The position numbers and the translations under genes are program-made. Source: Edolisoma coerulescens (lineage: Eukaryota; Chordata; Aves; Passeriformes; Campephagidae). From it: a stretch of 64,000 nucleotides of DNA. Numbering within the stretch: position 1 is the stretch's first letter; every line of letters starts with the position of its first letter. This document shows positions 12,461-24,620 of this stretch, in pieces. The notes below the pieces were generated by a model. The model worked only from the letters and a program-made list of their open reading frames with translations, did no database searches and had not been told where the DNA came from. The DNA is taken from NCBI GenBank assembly GCA_013397115.1, contig VWZW01007303.1, forward strand, positions 840,191 to 904,190, in the 5' to 3' direction.

Positions 12461-14254
12461 TGATTATTTTTGTTTTGTTTCCTGTCACCTCCATGGTATT
12501 TCTATTTATCCACCCATACCACAATGCAGAATGGAGATAACAAATATACAAAACAGTGCTATACTCAGCTGATAAGATGTGGGAAATCAGCAGCCTTATT
12601 AATCACATCAAGGCAGCAGCACTATTAAACCTTCTGTTCCCTGCAACTGTCCTCATTTGGGGTCTTTTGGGTACACTCTGTAGTTGGATTTGCTGCTGAA
12701 ATCATTGTTTCCCAAGGATCTAAACATTTGGGTTGAGCTTCAGAGGTTTTTCCTATTAGGAAAGCTGCTCTCCTCATACACAAAGCAAGTTCCTCACTGG
12801 TTCCCAGGTTTTCCATCCCCTCAGTTCCTTCTGATCCTGACACGAGCAGGATGAACGTGCACCTCACACCAGACACTGGATCCTTTGTCATTCTCTTATT
12901 CCACTGGTGGGTTTGTGGTCCACACTGGCAGAAACCCTGATTCATCCTTTGCAAGTCATTTTGGGAAGTGATTGTTTTATTAATGGTAACTTAGCTCACT
13001 TTACTCCCAAACCTGTACACCCTGACACTTTCCCACCTGCCCTGCACTTCCCTGACTTCCAGAACACATTCCTGCAGGGCAGCTGGGGACCTGGAGGCTC
13101 TGGGTCCATTCCCTGCTCTCTGAGTGTTTATTCCTGTTGCCAGGAGTTGAGCATTTGTGCAGTCTGCTCACAGAGCTTCAGCTGGCAGTTAATTTGTTCC
13201 CCAATTAAACATCATCTGAGGGAAATTTAATAGACTTGGGTGACAGCGATTTACTCCAAAAAGCAGCTTTGAACTGGATGTTGTAAGGAACCAAGGGGCA
13301 GCCTCTGGAGTGGTGGAGTCAGGTGGGTTCTGCCCCATTTTTGTGATTCGGAGTCTGTGGGGTTCCTGCAGTGAGGAAACCCTCCCTGTGCAGGGCAGGT
13401 CTGTGGCAGAGCCTGCTCTGGTGGGAGCAGTTCCACCCGACAGCCAGAGCTGCTTCCTGCGATGCTGCTGGTGGAGGTGAGGCAGGGACAAAGCACATCC
13501 TCCCTCAGCCCCGGCCCAAACAAAGCCCTGCTCCCCATCGACTGCTCCTGTAAACTTGTTCAGACAGTACCTACTGTAACAATATCAGCTGTGCCACCTG
13601 TGCCTTTTTAGCTGCCCCCCATTGCTGCTTCCTCCTGCGACATCTCCGGCTCCCTCCCTTATCCCTTCAATGCCCCCTCTTCACCTCCCACCCACAAATC
13701 GTAGGAAATAGAGATTACAGACACTCTCCAGCCATGGAGACGTGGCTGATGAAGCTGCAGCTGCTGTCCCTCAGCCTGCAGCCCTCACATGGATTATTTG
13801 CCTGCCTTTCCTCCCATTCCCAGTTCCTACAAGCTCCACCAGAGCTCCCTGTGCCGGGGATTTCTAATGCTGTTAATTACTGCCGAAGTCAATCATCAGC
13901 TTCCAAGTTAATTTAGGAGGGGAACTGATGAGCTCCAAGCAGGCTGGCAGTGAAACAGACCACAGGCTCGTGGAAGCTCCATTTCCTTCGGAAACTGGCA
14001 TGAAGGCTGTGGTCCTGCAGGGCTGTGGATGCACAAACAGGCTGCTCTGCTCCCAGGGCACAGCAGCAGAACCTGCTGCATTTTCAGAACTTGCCTTTTT
14101 TTAAAATTTTGCTAAAAAAAAAAAAGTATAACAAAGTATAAAATAAAAACTTTCTAAAAGGTCAAATCTTATTAATTCTGCTTCTACAACTTCTACAAGC
14201 TCTTTTACAATTGTTTCTCCAACTAACTAAATAAATAGAATTTATTTTTATATA

Positions 14255-14300
14255 TAATATTTAATAATAATAATAGTAGTAGTAGAAGTAGTAGTAGTTT
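14255..14300. repeat. TAA/TAG trinucleotide microsatellite
   Basis: A run of taataataataa passes into tagtagtagtag with one gaa interruption. It follows an AT-rich patch. It is a compound microsatellite, likely length-polymorphic. Confidence 0.85.
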
Positions 14301-17300
14301 GATACTTTGAAAATAAAGAACCTGCAACCATTTACCTATTTTTACTTATGGAGTTAAAATAGATAATTTAGCCAAAATTAGAAACCTTAATTGCAGGCAT
14401 CTTAAGTGTCATTCTCTTTTATTGGAATGGCAATATTTTAGATTGAAGAATCAGCAGGTGGAATTGTCTGTGCTTTGATTAAAGATCCTCTAAAAATACA
14501 CACAAATATTTTAATTTACCTAATAATATCACTGCAGTTACAATGTGTAAAATGAGCACAAATATCTTGTCAAGGATATGGGAGGGGTTGCTGGTTTTAT
14601 TAGAATCACCATGTCCCATTTGAAAAATCCCTTTAGGTTTTGAGCAGTTACAACCCCAAAATGAACAATCTTCCCTCATATTACACCACTGCCAAAATCA
14701 CAGATTTCTGTATGTTTGTTTTCTTTAGAGCAAAAACAACCTCAAAAAATTGGAGACTGTTCAGAATTTTTACTGTATCAACATTCACATTCCAGATTAA
14801 TCTTTAGGAGCTTCTTTCCAGAGCCACTCAGCATCTCCTCTTCTCTTTAACCAGAGAGAGAACTGAGGAGCTCAGTAATTTGGAAGAATGAGCTATCGAT
14901 TGATTTCTGCCCTTATTCCCCTTATTTATTCTGTATCTTTGTCCATCACTGTAAGAACCTATAAAAGCTTTTCTCTAACTCCCCCCAGTTTATATCCAGT
15001 GCAACAGCTTTAAGTCAGTTTGAGAATGAAAGAGCACAGCCAGAATTCCATGTACAGGTGTCACTCCACAAGCACAGATCAAAGGGAAATTACTGCTGCC
15101 CAGCAGAGCAGTGACAGACCCCAGCTCCTGCCCTGTGGGGAGCAGCAATCCCCCAGGGACCTGGACAGGGATCAGGGGAAATACCCCACACTGAAGAAGG
15201 GAAAGCCATACCTGTTCCAGTCACAGCTCAAATTCTCTAAATCATCTGTTCCTTTACCCAGCCTGACCTGGCAACTGGTACTGTGGAGTGTAAGACAACA
15301 TCCTACACGGCCTTTTGAAGGATTTATTGCCAGGAAACAAAATGAATGCATCCACCAGGCCAATAATCTCCAACTTACTATTTCTTACCAAGCTGTTGAT
15401 GTACCTACCCCCCAAGCATGCTGACCAGCAGGCACTCAAATATAATATCCTGGTTTCATTGTCAAACCACCTGTAGCATCTGGGCAGTGGTTTATGGGCA
15501 ACAAAAAGGCATTATTTAGTGATGGAATCTGCATTAAAAATGCAACCTTTTGCCTTTCTCAGTGTAAAGGACATGCATGTTGTGCAAGAGAAAAGCTAAA
15601 CACTGAGTGCAGTAACACAGCATTCAAGTGGGAGATGTATTTGGGGAATGCTTTAGATGCTCCTGGCTTAGAAGTGAGTTTGGGTGATGTGCCCATTCTC
15701 CGTTAGTTTCTCAAGCAAGTGATTTCCTTCTGGCTACTGAAAAGAGCATTACATGGTCTTTGATAAAGGCAACTGATGTCCTTCTATTCAATAAATGGAA
15801 TGAAAATTGTAGAAAGCACGATAGAAATGTGTTTCTTCTACATTTTGAGTAGGTTTTACCTTTCCCAGGAGCTATGCTGAAGATTAACAACCAGGATGAT
15901 TGCTGTCTTTATAATAATGTATTCAATTACCAACACGGTTTTCTCTCTTCCCAATTTGTTCCAGCTTTGCTCTGAGTGGAGACACCACTCCTGTCAAATG
16001 GCCAGCATGTCAGCACTTTGCAGTTTCACTTTAGAGCTATCAACAGCATCAATTTTGCTGACCCCAGTGACAAAGCAGCAACAAAAAATGAGGCAGAAAG
16101 AAACAAAGGAGGGAATGTGAGACCACAGAACAGGGAAAACAGACCAGGGCAAGGAGAACAGGCAGGTGCTGTCCAAACCTGCACGAGCACCAGTTCATTA
16201 TCACTTCATGTGGGCAGGCCCCTGAGACACAGAGCAACCTCCTGGCTTCAGATGAAGGAGCTGCCTCCCTCTCTCTCCTTTCCCTTCCCTCCCTGGGACA
16301 CCCAAAAAGCAGGCTCAGCCCCCAGAGCCCCCAGGAGTTGGTCAAGGAGCTGGATGACAGTTTGGCACTGACCACTTGCTGTGCTGGAGCTTCCCTCGAG
16401 CCTCCCGTGCCAGCCAAGTATCCAGCAGGTTTTATTTCTACATCTTTGCTGAATACATAACTGCTCAATTTTTTCCAACTTGAGCATCCAGTTGTACTGG
16501 GTTATGAGGAATGCTCACTAATATGACTGACAGATTGCCTGTCTACGCAGAATCCAAACTAGATATGTATTAGACAGCAAAATTACTTTAAATAATCCTT
16601 CGTGGCAAACCCCAACAACACCAGGTACTACTGCAAGCCCTTGGAGGACAACAGAGCAGGATTTTCTAATTTAACCTTTTAAAATGTTATTTGCAGAAAC
16701 ACTTTTCAAATTCTTTATTTCCCTTTCAACAGTTGTTGAGTCTTTAAAATATTGCTGAAATAAAACAGCTGCAGGCTTGACTAATGCTGTACTCCATGGT
16801 AAGGAGCTATTTGATTACTCTGTTTTGACAGTTAATAGAACAGGTTTAGTATTTCTACAGAAGGGGAGTTTGAACTGGAAATATTACTTTTGTTTTGCTA
16901 ATGACAATTCCTCAACATTTCTACTACAGCAGAATCCTCAAGTGGATGAAAAATATCCTTCCTATGTTAACCAACAGCTGTAGGACGGAAGGGAAGTAAG
17001 GAAATGCCAACCAACCTTTTGGATTTGCCTGGTTGTTGATGCCGGGCTAATTCTGTAACCAACAGGTCCCAGAGCCACAAACCCAGCCCTGGCTTAATGA
17101 GCAATTTCACCCTGTTTAGACCCTTGGTGCCAAACACTGCCCTTGCTGTTCCCGGAGCTGGGGAGGTGTAAAGGTAACCCTGTCAGGTGTCCCACCTGCT
17201 CCTCATCTGCTCCAGCACCCAAACTGCTCAGGTGTGGCAGCCTCTGTCCAGCTCTTGGGTCCCCCAGGTCCGAGCCCCCGGGTTCAGCTGGGCACTCCTG

Positions 17301-18124
17301 TGGAGCAGGCAGGTGTAACCAGGCCCAGCCACGGAGCAGGGCAATTCCCCCTTTTATTCCCAAAGCACCAGCAGCTCCTGCACTGCGTGTGTAGAAGTTT
17401 GGAACTTCCCAAAAAAAGCTGATTTAGTCTTCTGCTGTTTTCCCTGGGCTCAGCTCCTTTTACGGCATTGTGTATTAAATCATTGTTCCAGGGAACCTCA
17501 CTTTGCTTCTCCAGTGTTTCACATACAGCGAGGACTGGGCTCTCTGGCTCTGTCTCCTTCCTCATCACCTTTCCTGGTGGCTGCAGCTTCAGCATCTTCC
17601 CAAGCCATGGGCTGAAATATTCAGCAAGAGTTTCCTCGATGTTATGACAGAAATAAAAGGTATGGGAGGAGAGGTCTCTATGGGCAGGATGCACAAATAT
17701 ATTGTAAGGCTCATGAATTTAATCCAGAGATGTTTTTTCTTAAATTTGTTCCAAGAAATGGTCAATAATTAAGTCTTCCACAGGCCCTGGCCATTTAGGT
17801 TATTTTAGGGTTTTGAGTACAGCTAAACTTACTCAGTCCCCCTGCTATGGAGGTAGAAGGTACAAGGGATCAGGAATCAACTAGAAAAAAATGTGAGTGT
17901 GAATGATAAATAATGAAAGTTTAGTTAATACAGATACCAGACAATATGTTGACTGAAAAACAGTAACAAAAAGTATTAAGCTTATCCACCATCCACTGCA
18001 CAGAAGGATTGTTAAACACTGCCCTGGGTGAGGATAGGCACATGCCTGGCAGGTCCCACCACTGCCAGCTCCCTTGATGGCAAGGCGGTGACATAAATCA
18101 ATCCAACAGGCAGCAGGACAAATA

Positions 18125-18270
18125 AGTCATCTGTATCACAGCTAAAATATGGTGTTGATCAATAACAGAAAATGAACTCGCACTCCTTTGCCAAGAAAAT
18201 AGATTATTTAATCAGAGTACAGACAGAGAGAGATGTTACATAATCAAAACTAGCTCGTGCTGCTATATTT
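18125..18270. promoter_or_regulatory. Candidate conserved non-coding element with TTGATCAA palindrome
   Basis: The stretch contains the palindrome TTGATCAA at 18155-18162 within 'gtgttgatcaataacag', giving an ATCAAT core of the type bound by CUX1 Cut repeats. Next to it are 'gattatttaatcag', an imperfect inverted pair of ATTA/TAAT, and 'ttacataatcaaaac'. There is no repeat signature. Function is inferred only from motif content. Confidence 0.25.
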
Positions 18271-20988
18271 AGTGGCCACTGTCTTTTAGAGAGGAGGGCA
18301 AAAGTACAGCCATTATCAGCTACAAGCCCCCTGCTGAAATGGTTTTCTGATGAGTTAAGCTGGTCAGACATACTTAACATCAAGATATTGTATATTTAAA
18401 ACTACAACAACTATGACAGTATGAAGGCAACAAATAGGGGAAAGACAAGGGAGTCACTGCTGTCCTATGGACAGAAATCCTCAGGGTTGTAAGGATCAAG
18501 TCCCAGCCAGAGCTTATACACCAGAGGATCTCCAACAGCCATTTCTAACTTCCAGACTACCCGGAGTTTTCCATCAAAGGATGGAACATCAGTACAGCAC
18601 ATTCACAGTTTATGACTGGTCGCCTTTCACAGTTATTGCTGTGATTCCTTAGCAATAACCAGCGGAATTGCAGGAATTTGCAGAACACACAGAAAATCAC
18701 TGATCAAGACCATCAGCACAGAGCTCACTTGATACCACTGCAGCCTGTCTGGCCATGGCACAGCCGAGAGCCTTCCTCCACCCCTGAAATCCACAGGGTC
18801 GTTAGAAGCTCAAAGGAAAATCTGTCCATGGATATTCCCCTAGATGTGAACAACATCACCATCAACAGGATCATCTTCCCTCCAGCTTCCCCACCCAACA
18901 ATAAACACTGGCAAAAAGAGTGCCATTAATGCAGAAGTCAAGCACCTCTGTTTTTTATGGCTTCAGATATGGAAAAATTCAAGTAAGGCACCAGAAAAAC
19001 TAATAGCTAAACTAAGGGCTTCCACCCTTTTACCTAAAAGTGGAAGAAAACTCCCGGTTCTGAACTGGAACATGGATAAAAAGAACATTTAGCAGAACAG
19101 CCAGTGATTAACCCTGGTAACCACCATTTATTTTATTGTTTTAGGGTTCAAACCCAACAGGGAATTACAGAAATTGGGATTTGCATGAGGTTTATAGAGC
19201 TGCTTCATGTGGGTGTGCAGCCACAGCAGCTCTTGTTTAAAGCACTCCTGGAAGGTGGTGATTCTGCAGGACCATACCTTTGCCATGTATTTTTCCCTGG
19301 GATATCCATTTTGCACATCCAAAGGAAGGAAAAACTTCATGAAGATAAAAAAATTCTTGGTGAGAATTTTAGAGAGATAAGAAAACAAACAGTCTAAACA
19401 GGGATCAAAGATGCTGCTTCAGTGTAAGATACATTAAAGATCCCTCAAACGTTCAGGAAAGCTAGAGAGGAAAGAAAGCACTATGCCCATTAATAATAAT
19501 AATAAAAAAAGATAATTATAGCTGGCTCCAAATGTTAACAATTTAATAGTTACAGGATCTAAGTACTGTAAATGACTAATGCAGGCAGCAAATGTATTTG
19601 CAGCAGCGTGCAAAACAAAGCCCTTAAAAGTAGATAGCTCTGGGAAAGAAAGGACAAACTCCTTTATAACATCAGCTCTGAAGCACATGACATTAAGAAG
19701 GGCTCTGTATTATCTTCCTTTTGTGACTGGTGACAAGAACATGTCCTTGATTTACCAAGGTGATGAAAACCCAATAATGCCCAATTTGGGAGTGCCAGAT
19801 ACCTGCATGATTACAACAACAGTGTTGTATCTTTATTGTTCTTATGAGAATGACACATATTGGGTGATTTTTTTCTCTTTGCACAGAAAGACACAACATA
19901 CTTCAAGACTTCATCTATGTGAAAAGCCAAGGAAAGACTGCTGATGAATTTAAGTGACTACAAACTGGAATAAACAACAAAACTGCTGATTATTTACTAC
20001 CTAAAACTTACAGGATATATTCTCCTATCAGAAATTCTGTTGAGTAATGCTTTCATTCGATTTGCTCACCATGTTCTCTGTTGATGAATATATCTGATTT
20101 CATGTAAATGTGATTAAATAAATCAGACAATGTTAGGCTGTATTGAGTCTCAAGAGGTTCTAATTCAAGATGTGAAATACTTGCCCCAATAAGCACAACT
20201 GAGCTAAACCTTGTGCATTATTACCTTCTTAACCTCAAAACCCCTCTGGGTTGCCTCCTTATTGTTGTTAACATGGGTGTAACATCAGATTTTGCACAAA
20301 TTGCCCACACTGATTCAAAGGTATGTGAGGACTGAAGAGGAAGGGATGGGAAATGAAAAGGAGACATAAAGAAAGTGGGAAAATTCCTTCAAAGCATCTC
20401 GACTTCCTTGGAGCTCCCAGCTCCTGGCACACAGAAGGATCAGGTAACATGGAATGAGTGCTGTGACTGACATTTGCAGATAGCAGAAATCAAAGGGAAC
20501 GGCTCTGAAATCCAGGCTGTTGATAATCAGTTGTCTACGTGTGATGTTACAGGTCTAATCTTAAATAGTACAAGTGTTAGAGCTTCACCAGCCACACAGA
20601 AATTCATGTTACACCAATCTCTTGGAGAAAGGAACATCAGGCAAGGAATACAGTGAGCCCACGCCACATATTCCCTGCAAACTTAAAAAGGCTTTTTGGA
20701 AAGGTATCAGATGCAAAGCAGCCTGATTCGGAACAGGAACTGTGTCTACAAGTGGCAATGCCACCTTGTTCTGTTATTCCCCACCACACTTGCATTCTGC
20801 CACCTCCAAAATGACTCCTGAGGGTGACAAGGTTGTCACTTCCAGCACAACTGTCCTACAAAACTGGGTTTCTAGCTTCCAGGCACTGGGGAATGAAGGA
20901 CATGGGGGCTTTCCCTGACTGTCATTTACTCTCTGTGAAATTAATTTCAGATGGACCACCAAGCCCCTCACTCCTCCTACCGCAGATT

Positions 20989-21180
20989 ATCACAGAATCA
21001 CGGACTGGCTTGGGTTGGAAGGGACCTTAGGGATCTCTCATTCCAACCCTGCTGCCACGGGCAGGGACACCTTCCACGTGCCCAGGGCCCCGGTCAACCT
21101 GGCCTTGAACACTTCAGTCGCTTTCTGTTCAGGCCAGGGGCACCTTCTGACAGGAGGCAGGAATTTTACCCTTTTATCAG
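20989..21180 (-). mobile_element. CR1 LINE fragment, minus orientation
   Basis: It starts with the reversed CR1 tail 'atcacagaatcacgga', then 'ggcttgggttggaagggacc', 'cacgggcagggacaccttcc' and 'ggtcaacctggccttgaaca'. It is truncated after about 190 bp, and the right boundary is approximate. It is in the same orientation as CUX1. Confidence 0.9.
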
Positions 21181-24100
21181 TCAGTCTCTAGATCTCTCCT
21201 AGAGTTTAGCAGAGAGGGGAAGGATCCCACAGCCTACCCACTCTGTGAGGAACCACACCTGGAATTGTAGCCCATGGATGGAGCTCTTCCCACCCAAGGA
21301 ACAACTCCTGCCACTGAGGCAAGGCTGAGTTTGCACTTAACCAATGGATTAGGGCTCATCGATACCCCAAAAGGGTTTGTTTGCTCTACTGCAGACAAAT
21401 TCTGATATGAACCGGCAGACAATCCACCGGCTCAACGCTGGAACAAAGAGGCTGTTGGTGTCTCCAGCAAGTCAGGGACAACACTAAACAACTCCACTTG
21501 TAAGCAGAACATTCTTTTCCCTGATATCATACACAGAAGCTGCTGTTTAATTAAAACTAAGCTGCTTAAGCCATTAAACTGGCAAATGGCTGTACCAAAT
21601 GACTTGTCATTGTTAGCATTCCAGCAGCAGGAGTTGTTTGTTGTCACTCAGATGGCAACTTCCAATGCTAATGCACATTTCCCAACTGGCTCCACGGATC
21701 TAAACCCAGGACAGGGAAGTTATTAGAAGTGCTGCAGCATATTACCAAGGAGTACCTTCTTCAAAGACACCCACATCGTGTACTCTGCTGCAATTTAATT
21801 ATTTCAAACTTCTGCCCTAGAGATATGAGCCATTCCAGGCATTTACTTGCATTTTAAAAAGTAGAACATGTATCAATTCTGGCTTTGAGCCCCAAGTTTA
21901 AGCAAGTCCAGATACAGCCTCCTGATTTAGATCTTGCAGATCTCAGCATCAAAATCTGTAATTAAAAAGCATAACCTACTACAGCAGCTACTTCATTCTG
22001 ATTACATGCAAATAAAAAAAAAAATCTAAAAAAATCAACATTTTATCTTGGGTCAATAACAAAAAAAGATCATTCTGGCTATGCAGACAAACTTCAAAGC
22101 CATGGACAGTGATCATCCAAGAATCCAAGTGGAGACATTCCAAAGGACTGTTTGCTTATCACTTGGATTTGGGTCAAGACAGGGAGCATCAGGCAGAGGT
22201 GTCTCTGGAATCCATGGTAGGACACTCTGCCTCTTGCTCCTCTGCAATCTTCCTTCTCTTCCCCTAAATGGGACGGACTGTGGTGAGGAACAGAAATGGT
22301 TAAACTGAATTTGTTGATCTTTTTACTTCCTATGAGTCATGTTCCTCAACTCAACCCCTCTGCACATAAAAATCTGCTACAACTCATTAAATAAATATTT
22401 CCACTCTAGCTCAGTAAAAGCAGAGGACTCCCACCATAAAGCACCACACAGGCAAAACTATGAAAAAGGGTAGAATGATTAAAACTGCCCAACTCAGTGC
22501 CCTGAGATGGAGCAGTCAGTGGTAACACAGCATTAATATTATGGCAGATGCCATATGCATCTTTTTTCCTTTGGTGTGGTCTCCAGGAAAGAAGAATATT
22601 TCCATTCATCACAGAATGACCTAATGGATGTCCAAATGAATGATCAGCAAATGCATTTTATGTGCTTCTATTTATGTACCTTTAGTTTTACAGCTACAAT
22701 GCAAGCACCAGAAGAGCACTTCCACCTTCCTATCCAAGGCCTGAAAGACTATCCACATTAATGAAGTCTGGCCTTACCCTGTGTGCCCTTTTCACATATG
22801 GCACAACTGAGTCATCCCCCTTGGTTTAGGTAGTCTGCTTGACACAACAAAAATAAGATGTAGAGCTAATTACCATTCCAGCAATAAAAACAGGAGTGTC
22901 CTTTTCATAAGCCAGTCTCTAACTGAATTCCTATCAAAATACAGTGGTTTTTTAAATAGAAATAAAGTTAATAGATACCTAGAACTACTGAATGAAGCGA
23001 CAGGATCTCTCTGCATTTAGCAACAAGCCTTGAAAACCTTAATCTTGTGAGTCAGTAATAACAGTGCAGGAAGCCAAGCCAATCTTGGGTCTATAATAGT
23101 AAGACGAGCTGTTTAAAAGACCTCCTCTGAAACAAATGTGTAAATGCCTCACCAAGGCTGAGACGCTGATTTAAGATTAGACAGTGTAAATGTACTTATT
23201 TTGTATCAGTTAAGAACAACTTGTGTTTCTCATTCATAAAGATTTAAGGCAAATGGTTTAACAGCACTCCAGCACAAACTCCTCACCAAGTCTTTCTCCA
23301 AATGCCATTAACACCTCTGCAAGTCCTGTACCCCATCTTATTCTCTCTGGCTTTCACCTGTCCTATCACAATTGAAATACATCAGGCTCCTTCTTCATTA
23401 TCAAAGTTAAATCTACAAATACAAATTTTCTCTTGACAAAATCCTGCTGAGGTCCCCGACAAGGCCAGTCCTGGCTGGGACACTCTGCTACCAAAAAGAG
23501 CCAGCCAGGAAAAACCCAAAGGCTACACAGAGAGACAGGGGAGGATTTTGAGACCAATATTCCTGCAGATAACGCATCAGGAGTGGTGTTGTTTAGGAAG
23601 TAAAGGGCCGATACAGAAAAGCTGATGATCAGCACTGCAGCACTAACTGCAGAAAAGCAGAATTATTATTGCCAAAACTGCAGAAGAGTAAAAAGTCCAG
23701 ACATTAAACCAAGTGAGGTGAAGAGGCAGCTTTAGAGCAGATGAAATTCAGCACTGACAAACATGTGCTAATGCCCTGAAGAGTAGTAATTGGGACTACT
23801 TTTCTCCAGTGCTGGGCCCTGCACTTCTCACTAGGTAAATAAGGAGATGGACTAATAGGAACATCCATATCTAGTTAAGATCACATTCCCAACAGAGCAA
23901 AATCCCCTCAGATGGACTATCATGATTCACTGCATGAACAGCTAAATTATCCAATCTGGAAGAGCAGGAACCTATGGCAAATTCATCTCCATGATGTATT
24001 ACAGAGCTGATTTAATTTTTTTTTCCCTCTCTGGCCATCGAGCCGGGTCGTTACCAGAGCCCAGACAGTGGGCAAGACAGTGTCCTTTTATCCACTACAG

Positions 24101-24369
24101 AATGACTGCAGCGTGGCTGAGCCCAGGAAAAGGAAACAGCCTGAAAAATTCCCATTACTGAAAGAGGGAAAACATATCCTAGATAATTTTGGGAGCCAAA
24201 ATCCCGGCTGTGTGGAGGTATCTGGAATCTTCATCCCATGTGTGTTAATCTACAGGGAAATGAAGTGCTGCACCCTGGGTAAGGCAGGGGTTAATTCCGA
24301 CTGCTGTCGAATGCCCCAAGTCTGTGCTCTGTTCATCAGAGCATTAAATCTGAAAGCTCAAGAGAGTAG

Positions 24370-24620
24370 TGCAGCCGTGCTGCAAGGGCTATGTTATAAA
24401 GTTCTGCATTAAAAATTCATATCGTAGGCTTGCCACAGTACTCTGCTCTGGCTGAAAGGAGAGCTGGCGGGGAAATATTAGACACCCCACTGTCTTTCTG
24501 GCAATTGGAGACATTCCTCAACAAACAGCACCTCAGGAAGGGAATGAAAGGGCAAACAAACCGTGAAACAAATCAATGAGTTCAATTATCTCTCTCTCTC
24601 TCGGAAAGGAAACTTTTCAT
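24370..24620. promoter_or_regulatory. Candidate conserved non-coding element
   Basis: Unique sequence with 'gcattaaaaattcatatcg', 'ctggcaattggagacatt', 'caaatcaatgagttcaat' and a short CT tract (about 24588-24603). CpGs persist at several places although the surrounding intron is CpG-poor. It looks constrained, but no alignment was possible. Confidence 0.22.
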
